Assembly (NCBI GenBank): GCA_020091685.1
Contig: CM034609.1
Span: forward strand, 15,468,023-15,532,022
From: Lutjanus erythropterus
Lineage: Eukaryota > Chordata > Actinopteri > Lutjaniformes > Lutjanidae
Length of the DNA: 64,000 bases
Direction of reading: 5' to 3'
Position numbers and translations under genes: made by a program. This document shows positions 34,797 to 64,000 of this stretch, piece by piece. The notes under the pieces were generated by a model. The model was not told the DNA's origin. It did not search any database and saw nothing but the letters and a program-made list of their open reading frames with translations. Numbering within the stretch: the stretch's first letter is position 1; each line of letters begins with the position of its first letter.

Positions 34797-36310
34797 CACA
34801 TCATTTGTCCTTTTTGTGTGCTTTTTGTCTAGCGCACTGTGCTATTTGCATGTTTCTGCTTCTTAGATTATACTTTAATTGTGCTTTTTTGTTTTTGCCT
34901 GGAACTGTTGGTTGACAGACAGACATTCAGACATGTAGCTGAGAGAGGCAGCAGCTTGCCTTACTAATAGCCCGTGGGTACAGGGAGGCACAGTGAAGCC
35001 AGCCTTAACACAGCCCTGGGGTCCGAGAGATGTACCTGAACACTTGATCTGGGCCGTCTGGTGGCCACTGGAAACCTTTCCAAATGGGCTTGTAAAACAC
35101 CTGGGGTGTGTTAGAATATATTCCCAGTTATTTTGTCTGTTTCACTTACGTTTGTTTTATGTTTGCCTCAAAAATGAACAGGTTGCTGGTATTCTAATTG
35201 CAGTCAAGCACTCCTGATAATCCCCCTCCCCTAAGATTTACATGTAGATTAGTGACTGTTTTGCCCCCCCTCATGTGCACTATTAAAGCCAGATGTGTCG
35301 GGGGATAAATGAAATGTTGACATTCCATTAAATTTTACTTTTTTTCATATCAGGTTGCTTTTTAAAGGTTAAACCTGGAATATTGCATTTAGGGCTTTTG
35401 ACACATCACTGCTATTTTATAATTGCATTTAGTGACGAACTCATTAGATTCCCCTGCATCAATGCATAGATGGAGCTTTGAACTGCTGGACAGATAAAGT
35501 GTTCAATTGAACGCAACCTCATCTATCATGATTCATGTCATGGAACTGCCCTTTAAAAAGTATTGATGTCAGCTGCACTGAAATGAGTGACGCGTCTGTC
35601 AAATTAAATCATCTGACGTTTTCCCAGTACTTATCACTGTAGGAAGGGGATTCCTGGATATTGAAAACGTGGTTTGCAAGCTCTGCTTTTTGTAGGGCTT
35701 TTTCCTCCCGAGTATCTGCATTTGATAGTTTTCTGCTGAATCCCGGAACTTGTTTTAATTCCATCTGTGTTTTGCAATCTGTTCTATGTGTTAGGAAACG
35801 TTTCGTGGACATATCAGATTGTCAGATGAGTGGGGTGGGCCTGGGGATCATTAAGTGGGGTCAAGATTACAAAGCACTTACTGTACTATACTGGAGTTTG
35901 CCTCTTTCTTTTGTATAAAGGGGCATCTCCTCAGCTGAAGCTCTTGAGGTTATGAGTAAAAACCGCACAGCTGTGTATCCCCCTTTCTCTCAATGTCCAG
36001 TCCTCCTACATCTTGTCCTGTTTGCCCCTCGCATCTTTGTTTTTTTTTGCAAAATCTCTTTATGCTGTCTTTGTTTATCTATTGTCATTATTTCTCGTCT
36101 CTTCACATTTTGCAGCTCCCTCTTCTCCCTCTCATTTCATCTGTCCTCTGTAACTTTTTTTTTGTTAGACCTGTCAGTGCAAATGGTCATCAAGAAGCTA
36201 TTTTGTTTTTGTTTGTTTTTTTGTTGTTTTTTTAAAAGAAATGTTTTGGGGATAAAGAGGCTTGTGCCTTTGTAAAGACAGAATAATAAAGTTTGTACTT
36301 TGTTTTTTAC

Positions 36311-38800
36311 GCATTGGGCCCTGTGTGTGTGTCTTTTTTTCGCCTTTTATCCTTTCAGAAAAGGCATTTCACTTTAAATAATGACTGTTCAGCTGTATTA
36401 ACAGTTATTATAACACCAATAATAACATAATCAGCCGAATTTGCCTGCTCTCCAGCTCACTCACGCGGTACAGTTGATGCACAAGTGTCTTTTCCTGATT
36501 GGTGGCTGAGCCTCCCCTCCACCCCCTGCTGAGCTCATGGCTAAATTAAGAGCGACCACCTTCTCTGTGACAGTTATAATGTACACAAGGGACAGTACGT
36601 GGCATCCCCTGACACACATTCCTTAATTTCAAGCCTCTTGTTCACACCATCACACATTTCATTCAGAAAAATCTTGATCGGTCCTGTTTTTTTTTAATAC
36701 CGCAACAATATTTCATAGTTTTTACTTAATGTAGACAGAGTGTCCAAAAGCACAATATTTGACTGTATTATTTATTTGTACTGGTATGTGGAATTCAGTT
36801 GTACATATGGACCAAACAGCACAGCTGCATGAGGCACCATTCAGTAGTTAATAGAGCAATCACAATGATCACAGTAGGTCAAATTCAAAGGCTTTATTGT
36901 CAAGCAGAAATAAACAAGTTATCAGTGCAATGAAATTCTTAGTGTGTCTCCCTCTACCTGGTGCCAGAAACCAGAATAAATACTTAGAACGTTGTATGAA
37001 ACAGCATAGAAAACAGCCTGTCAATGCATTTTGCACTGTAACAACATGTACATTTAATTTATTACAATAAGACTTCATAATTCATCATTAAAATGTATCC
37101 TTGTCAGGGCTAGACGTCAGTTTCTGCATATCTTAATAAACCGGCTTGAGGTTTTACAAACCACCAGCCATTATTCATTAATGATAATCGTAAATATGCT
37201 GTTATTTTCAGTTGCCTGTGATAAACAACATCAGCTAACATTTTATAGACGCACTTGGAAAAAGACAGCCAGTCCTTGTCATCTGTAATTAACAAAGAAT
37301 TAATGTTCGCTCGATTCATAAAGGCACAGATTTTCTCATAAACAAACCCTCTTGCCCCTCAGCCACATCCCACCATCAGTGAAGTTCCTCAGGATTAAGG
37401 CACTTTTACGCACCAAAACGAACATGCTGTATTGTTTGGACACGCTTCCCCAAGCCATTTGGGATGGACATGCTCGAGTATGAAACTCCTGCCATATTTG
37501 GGGATTAATTTACAGTTGAGATGTTGATTCCCAAGGAATTGTGAGATTATGTTCAGCACAGTGTGTCTGCTTGAGTGTGATAAAGCAGTAATCCGCCTAG
37601 CGTTTAGCTGTGTTAGGGATTCTAGGTTGACTCTGGGGTCTTTATGTTCCAGCCATACCCTCTCCTCAGCTCTCATCCCTCTCTCTCTCACACACACACA
37701 CTCTTATGATTACTTCCCAGCATGCCTGCCAAGTGAGCATTGTGTCTTCCTTACTAGAATAAGGTGTTGACAGCTCCTTCCTATGCCAGACTCTCATTTA
37801 CTTGAAGCACATCTGCTGCAAATAGTCTGTGGAGTGAAAGGTGGTACTGTTACATTCGTTAGATCGTCATTCTTTGTAAGGCAAAGCAACCATGGCAGCT
37901 CATTGTGAAGTATGCAATCCTTGAGTTATTTTTTTTTATTGTTAATTTAGAGGAAGGCAGTATTCCTTTTCAGTCAGTTTAGCAGAAATGGCTGCATGTT
38001 AAAGGGACAGTTCACCTCAAAGTCAAAAATATATTTTCCTTCCTGGCCTTTAGTGCTATTTGTCCATCTAGATTTCTTTGGAGTGGGTTGGCAGTGCTCA
38101 AAGCACCAAAACAAAACAATGAAAAATAGAAAAATTAACTAATTCAAAACCAGTTTCTCCTTCCTAAAATAGTCATCCACGGACCTTCTTGTGAGCAGTT
38201 TCATCTTTTTTTTTTTTTTTTTGCTGCAGTAGAATCTACTGGAACTACTTTCTTTCTACTGGAAGCAGCAAACAGACGGTTAGCTTAGCACAGAGTCTGG
38301 AAACAGGAGGAAACAGTTAGCTTGGCTCTGACGATTGGTTACAAAAATGGCAGTAAACTACTGCAACAATAAATAATCTTTTTAGAAATAAATCAGTTGT
38401 CTGTGTGAACTGTCTGCAGTTGAATAGGCCTACAGTACTGTATCTTAATGTCAGTCATAATGGTGGTGGAGGCTAATATTTTCTGAGGTGGTATGCAGTG
38501 TGAAATGTTGAAATGGCCTGTTTTATAGTAGGTACACAAACAGGCTCTTGCTTCATATCCACTGAGTGCAGTATCAATATATTCTTCTAATTACTGACGA
38601 GAAAAAATGTTTTTTTCCTTTAATACTAGAGTTAGAGTGCTGATCTTAAACCCCTTTAAAACATACAGCGGACCTACTTCCAGTCTTTGATGAAGTCTTG
38701 AAGTCTTTTGTAAAGTTATCATCAGTGAGATGTTGAGTGATTCAGCACTGTTACAGAGTCTTCTTAGTGCACTGATGCCAAAGTCTAAGCTGCGACCTCT
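36311..38800. other. tfap4-srl intergenic gap
   Basis: No coding sequence is supported. A short fragment at 36875-36960, read on the minus strand, resembles a retroposon 3' tail with an ACAATAAAG-type end. A MITE arm lies at 37999-38330. The rest is unremarkable A+T-rich sequence with poly(T) tracts. Confidence 0.6.
37999..38330. repeat. Fragment of the TTAAAGGGACAGTTCACC family
   Basis: Starts TTAAAGGGACAGTTCACCTC and has CTTTAGTGCTATTTGTCC, as in the element at 7678. It continues into GTTAGCTTAGCACAGAGTCT-GGAAACAGG, a second common fish repeat word also seen inverted at about 60680. Confidence 0.6.
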
Positions 38801-38814
38801 CTAAAACAGACAGT

Positions 38815-39002
38815 CAGCTGCTTGTACGCGTAGAGCCCCCCGTGGCATACTCTGACTCCTGCAACACCTCGAACACACAGATCTCAGCCCCGCCACCAGC
38901 TGGCCCTCTCTGTGCCCCGCCTCTCCCGTCTGCATGCCCTTTAACCTTCCTGCCTCGGTATATATAGTCTGTGTGACTATCAGAGTTCTCCTGGCAGCCA
39001 TC
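38815..39002 (+). promoter_or_regulatory. srl: srl core promoter: TATA box and E-boxes
   Basis: A TATA box (TATATATA, 38959-38966) lies 37 nt upstream of the srl ATG, implying a very short 5' UTR if transcription starts about 30 nt downstream of it. CAGCTG E-boxes, of the type bound by myogenic bHLH factors, are at 38815-38820 and 38897-38902. A TATA promoter without a CpG island fits a muscle-restricted gene. Function is inferred. Confidence 0.6.
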
Positions 39003-59007
<20,005 letters not shown>

Positions 59008-61995
59008 GGACACCAAAATAACTTGAGAGGGGGAAGTAAGAAGAGAAGGGGTCTGGTGGAAGCCAACCCTGCTTTTGTCGGAACGCCTGTATTGTTGAGG
59101 AGACAGAGGAGAGGAGATTAGTATTTAGTGTTTTTTCCTCAGGAGAATATGGGGAGGTGCATTGAGGGACTGTGGGAATGAGGCAGATAGAGGGAGGGAG
59201 GGGTTATTGTTTGATAAGGCAGCTTAAGGACACAAGTGCTGAAGAAATGAGAACATGCCACTGATCACTGAGTTTTGTTCAAATACACGCCCTCCTCTCT
59301 CCCTTGCACAATCACAGTGGACTGTCTAGGATTCAGGGGTTGGGGAAGTAATGATGTGAAGAAACACAGAAATGAAAAATAAGTAAGATCAAATAAAAAT
59401 TGAAAATCCTGAGACTGAAAACAGTCAAATACCAGCTCCCTTGTATGTGAATAAAATGGGAAAAGTGGAAACAGGAGTTGCAAATTTGTGTTGTAAAATC
59501 TTGAGTTGCATTGCAGAAAGTCAATTCCATAAGCTTCAGAAGCTGTTTTCAAGTAGCCTTTTTGTGGGTGCTATACAAAGACAATGTGTTTGGGTAGTCA
59601 TCCAAACCTTTGCTTTTGAGATAGATTAACATTAACATTGCATGTTAGACATCACATCTTATGTAACAGATGCATGAATTTCCTTCTAACATAAAGTTTA
59701 AGTAATATTTCCTCATGTAACTGAAACCTGAACCAACCCTGGCAAGCAACAGATAAGGCCTTTTTTTCTTAGTTTTATACGCTCATCCATCCTGGTTGTT
59801 GACAACCTGTTAAATGAGCACTGTGATGGAAGCAGAGGTCAGGGTTCAAGGGTCAGAGTCTTCAGAACAGGGAGGGTACGTTCATTCTGCTTCACTTCTT
59901 AACGGATCTTACTGTTTCTGTTTGTGTCTATAAATTTGCCAGTCTTTGGCAGAAATTCAATACTGTGTATGATTTTTTTTTCCTGAATGATAAGCTTCCC
60001 AGCTTTTTTGAAAGCTGAATGACCATGACAAAATAATACATGAAGGATGTGTTTGGATTATAGCTGCCTTTAGCCCTTTCTTCTGCAGGTTAGAAAGCTA
60101 TTTATTGATTTTTCTGTGTAAACTTTCCAAATGGGCATTGAAATAGGCCGTGTATGTGTACTGAACCATCCACAATTTTGCAAAACATCAGTGCAACATT
60201 GTGATAGTGGATTTCTTAGCTCACAAAAAGTGGGCTGGAGGTAAAGGTGAAATGGAGGACTCATGAGTTGACCCCTGACCTCTGTGGAATGAAAGACGCC
60301 CCAAATACTGACCTGTACACCCACAACGGTTTTGCAGCGATACATGTCATAACTGTGAGTTCCTATGTAAGCCTACCTCAATGAACTTCCTAGGAGTATG
60401 ACATGCTAAAATTGCTTAGAACAGTTTGACATTTTGAGAAATACACTTATTTGACTTATTTGACACTGGACAAATTCTTGGAAGAGTGCAGTAACTTCCT
60501 GGACTCCAGGAAGCGGAGCCTCCAGGAAGTTAGTGCACCTGGCCAAGAAGCAGCCCAACACATAACAACTTCCACACATGCTACACTTCAGTACTGTAGT
60601 TTTTGTACAGATTAAGCCATTAGGGAACTTTAGAAGTGCAGATGGGTGGACTTTGTTACCTTTGGACAGACTCAGGCTAACTGTTTCCCCCTTAGTCCAG
60701 TCTTAGCTAAGCTAAGCTAACGAGCTGCTGGCTCCAGCTACATATATACAGTACCATACAGACATGTAAGTTGTATAGATCTACCAAACTTTAAATGCAG
60801 TCCTAAATCTTCAAAGAAGTTACATACCAAAGGTGTGGATTCAAGTCACCATAACTCATGACTTCACTTGCACTTGAGCCTTTTGACTTGAAATTATTTA
60901 AAAAGTGTGGCATGAGTCAATTAATTTCCCTTTATTTCCTCAATCAACTAAAGGTAATGCTATTATTTCCCAGCAAATCAATACTTTATCCTCCACCATT
61001 GCCAGACCCACTTTGTTTGAACCAAACTGGACAGCATGCAATCAAGTTGCAGGAGAAAACCATGAGTAACTAATATTAAGTTACTGAGCAGCAGTTGGGA
61101 AAAAGTGATACCAAAAATCACTTTGATTGCATAGAAAAACTAAAAGGATGTCAACAATAAGCAAATTGCAGTTTGCAGACAGAAATGCAATATCTTCCAA
61201 CTTTATTCAACACTTGAGGTTGCATAAAGAACGGTAAGTCTAGGCTAATATTAACATAGTTAATGCTTAGCTTAACACCTGGTAAATCAATGAGGCCGGA
61301 AACTCACTGTTAAATGATGACTTGTTGAGGGCTCAAAACTCAAAGTTTTGACTGGGAACTTGACTTGGGACTTAGGTGCAAAGAGCTGCAAGACTTATGG
61401 TGACTTGCAAAACAATGACTTGGTCACACCTCTGGTAAACAGTAATAACTACAGCTCCAAAATAGTACCAATGTAACTCATGGACAAATGACTTCCAGTT
61501 CCCTCTCTGTTCTCCCTCACTAACCCCATACTGACCAGTGTTTCCTGAACTAAAATCTGAAGCTTAATGAGAAAGAAAAGAAAGCTAACAAAATTTATCT
61601 CACGTTTTCTTAATTTTCTGTTTGTTTTTTCTTTGTGTGTGAGTGCTCCACTGGATGTGTTTAGTATGTTTACACTGCAGATCCAGAACATGCCCACTAG
61701 AGAGTGCTGTGTAGAAATGTAAAAAGTTATACAGACCACTAACTAACACTCATCAAGGCAACAGTTATGGTGGGGTTATAGCTTGGGCTAATGACTTTAT
61801 GTGGTTGTGCTTTTGGTATATTTTGGTATCAGTTATCTTAATTTACCTGTGAATTAGATCTGGAATGGATGTGTGTCCCATTTAAATAGTTTTTGATTCA
61901 CTCTTTTTTTTTTTTTGTTTTAGTATAAAATTTAGATTAAACTTGGCCCAATTTTGGAAGCTTGATCATCAAGAATAAAGATTTCTGATTGACTA
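59008..61995 (+). other. srl: srl putative 3' UTR
   Basis: No further coding exon after the stop. Candidate poly(A) signals are AATAAA at 59392-59397, 59450-59455 and 61974-61979; the last is followed by TTTTGTGATTATTTTG. Which is used cannot be settled from sequence. A MITE occupies about 60410-60800 and would lie in the UTR if the distal site is used. Confidence 0.4.
60410..60800. repeat. MITE with internal CCAGGAAGTTA hairpin
   Basis: Starts AGAACAGTTTGACATTTTGA and later has TTTGGACAGACTCAGGCTAA, TCTTAGCTAAGCTAAGC and a CATACAGACATG end. An internal hairpin pairs 60486-60503 with 60521-60538 (17 of 18 bases). Confidence 0.6.
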
Positions 61996-61999
61996 AGTA

Positions 62000-64000
62000 A
62001 TGATATTTTGTGATTATTTTGATGAAATTATCAGTCCTTAATTAAAGAGACTCAACAAGAACCCAGAGAGATTAAAACATGCACCAGGCTGATTTTTCCT
62101 TTTTCCCCACTCTGTCTCTCTCCTTCCTGCTGACACATGCAGCTACCTATCACAACTCTGCCTCCATTCATATCTCCATTTCCTTTCTCTCTGTTAGACC
62201 TAGTTGTCAAGAGTCTGAATGCTCTAATGGTCCAATCCCTGACTTTTGGGTTTGACAGAATGGTTTTATCCTGTAGCTGCAATGCACCAACAGTTTGTCG
62301 TGACTGGAAGTCAGGAGGAGTGTGTGTGTGTCTGGTGGATGAAGAGTGTATATTTTGGGGTGTAAGTCTGAGTGTATGCATTGGAAATCGGCTTTAGTTT
62401 TGATAGTTGTGCACCAAGTAAGACTGACTCAAACACACACGTTTCTCTGTGAGGGTGTTAACACTTCTTCCTCTAACATTATTTTGCACATTCTGAAGAG
62501 ACTAACTTGCAAATGAAAATGGGATTTAAAGTTCACAAGTACTCAAAAACAAAGCCAGTTCACTACATTCACACGGTGGCCACTTCCCTGTGCTGTCACA
62601 CCCAGAGGGGGAAGCTCAGATATTGCACTGCTGTGTTGTTGCGAGGTCGTGTACTGGCAGAGAATCTGACAAATCATTATCATTTCACCACTTCCTGATT
62701 GATCGGGAACTGAAACAGTTGACAATGGACAGAGAAAATCAGGGGGGGACGATGCACATCAGGCCATATTTCAAGCTAAAACAACATATTCGATAACCCA
62801 TTAGCATTAGCATTCAACCAATTCCTAACTAACGATAACATTTGATTGTGTTAGATGATATGATAGGAAAGGTGTGAATTAATTTTGAAATATTGACACA
62901 CATGTGGGACATATTTAGTCTAAACCTAAAGTAAAATGCGCTGGGTGTAAACAAACTTACAATGTAGGCTATTGTTAATGTTAACTGTTTTATCTTCTAG
63001 TTAAGTCAGTAACGTTATGTGACATTATTCCCACTGGAAAACAAATGTCTGTGTTTTGTTCATGCAGATTACATTCAATTTAAACATGTTATTAGCATGA
63101 TCATGAAAAATGTAAGATCAGACAGTTTTGTTCCAACCTAACACACTGGTAACCTTGTTTTAGCTGCTTAGCTTACATACTTCAACAAGAGAAAGCAAGA
63201 CAGTAAATATTACATGGTAAGCTTAATATTACATCCGGTGCATTTTACTCCCAGGCTTAAATAAATGTCCAAGATGCGCACTGATATTTCAGAATTAATT
63301 TACACCTTTCTAACAGTTCTGTTAGCTAGTAAGTGAATGCTGACGTTAGCTGCTGTTTCATGGTAGCTAAGAAGTTATCAAATATTTTGTTTTAGCTTGA
63401 AATATGGCCCCATTGTCCCTCCAGATTTTCACCATCCATTGTCTTTTCAGTTGCTGATCAATCAGGAAACAGTGAAATTATAATGATTTCTCAGATTCCC
63501 AACGTTTATATGACTTTCAACCTGTAACACAGCATTTGAGTTTCAGGCAGATGCGTGAATAAATATGAGATCTTTGTGAACTTCACGAACTTATGAAGTA
63601 AACAATCTTTTATAAATTGATTTTTATTGCAAAGATCAGATGTTTGCAACAAAACATTTTTTAGTTTTCAGGCACACAAAAAACAAACACATATTTGCAT
63701 GAACAAATACACAGATTATAATACTAAGCATATTGCATACAAATGTACACCGCACAACCACAGATACACATTCTGGCAGCTCTGCCTCTGATTGGCTAAT
63801 AAGCTACTCTTTGCCTATTTTGCAGGGATTTGAATGCAGGTGTGCCTTGAGATTTTGGCTTGCTCTTTGGTGTACTTTGGGCACAAAATTTTGAAAACCT
63901 GCTCTTTACTATGCAAACCAGTACTCAACATTGTAAATTCCGCACTGATCTAAAGATGGAGAAAATATTTTCACTTCTCTCAAACAACATGCTTCTGTTG
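62000..64000. other. Right-hand intergenic end
   Basis: Apart from the foldback element there is no supported gene. ADCY9 follows SRL in human, but no adenylyl-cyclase exon is visible before the window ends. Confidence 0.6.
62645..63520. repeat. Foldback element, about 330-bp arms
   Basis: Left arm about 62650-62985 and right arm about 63195-63515 are inverted copies: GGCCATATTTCAAGCTAAAAC at the left answers GTTTTAGCTTGAAATATGGCC at the right, and GGTGTGAATTAATTTTGAAA answers its inverse. Roughly 200-bp loop. No coding content. Confidence 0.75.

Larger units (their letters stand above)
32533..36310 (+). other. tfap4: tfap4 putative 3' UTR with poly(A) signal
   Basis: After the stop, a (CA)n tract begins within 40 nt. 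The best poly(A) signal on the + strand is AATAAA at 36285-36290, followed about 30 nt later by a GT-rich stretch (TGTGTGTGTG), the usual downstream element. A Tc/mariner remnant sits at 33991-34796 and carries its own weaker AATAAA. The extent is inferred; transcript data could end the UTR earlier. Confidence 0.5.

Noticed and set aside
35952-36275. Phe/Leu/Ser-rich hydrophobic open frame
   Set aside because: Comes from T-rich sequence in the putative tfap4 3' UTR; the residue bias reflects base composition.

Overview
This is a vertebrate nuclear window, most likely from a percomorph (spiny-rayed) teleost. It is A+T-rich and intron-rich, has little protein-coding sequence, and is dense in fish-type miniature inverted-repeat elements, CA microsatellites and Tc/mariner remnants. 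The two recognisable genes are in the vertebrate order TFAP4-SRL (human 16p13.3). I see no bacterial-type genes, CRISPR array, tRNA or rRNA gene, or recognisable retroviral element.

Layout. 1-15.4 kb holds no coding exon I can support; it contains decayed DNA-transposon repeats and microsatellites. 15.5-16.7 kb is a CpG-rich island with a good minus-strand splice donor; by synteny it could be the first non-coding exon and promoter of GLIS2, whose coding exons would lie left of the window (inference). 16.7-22.1 kb is intergenic and contains a 42-bp tandem array. 22.1-24.5 kb is the CpG-rich promoter, first exon and start of intron 1 of tfap4. The seven coding exons of tfap4 run on the + strand from 23,288 to 32,532 (333 codons), followed by a long putative 3' UTR to about 36.3 kb that has absorbed a Tc/mariner remnant. 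36.3-39.0 kb is the intergenic gap. srl (sarcalumenin) starts behind a TATA box at 38,959 and has six coding exons on the + strand from 39,003 to 59,007 (471 codons). Its 11.8-kb first intron and 4.7-kb third intron are full of inverted-repeat elements. 59-64 kb is 3' UTR or intergenic, with two further foldback elements.

The two genes are unrelated in function. TFAP4 is a bHLH-leucine-zipper transcription factor that binds CAGCTG E-boxes. Sarcalumenin is a sarcoplasmic-reticulum luminal glycoprotein with an EHD/dynamin-type GTPase domain, important for calcium handling in striated muscle. Both gene models rest on exon-by-exon translation, intact reading frame across all junctions, GT-AG borders, and remembered similarity to the human proteins.

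I found no convincing previously undescribed gene system. The most useful second-look items are the cluster of CAGCTG sites in the tfap4 promoter (possible self-regulation), the CpG island with a minus-strand donor at 15.8 kb, the long foldback element filling tfap4 intron 4, the 2.5-kb foldback element in srl intron 1, the nested inverted-repeat elements, and the GAA-repeat splice acceptor of srl exon 2.
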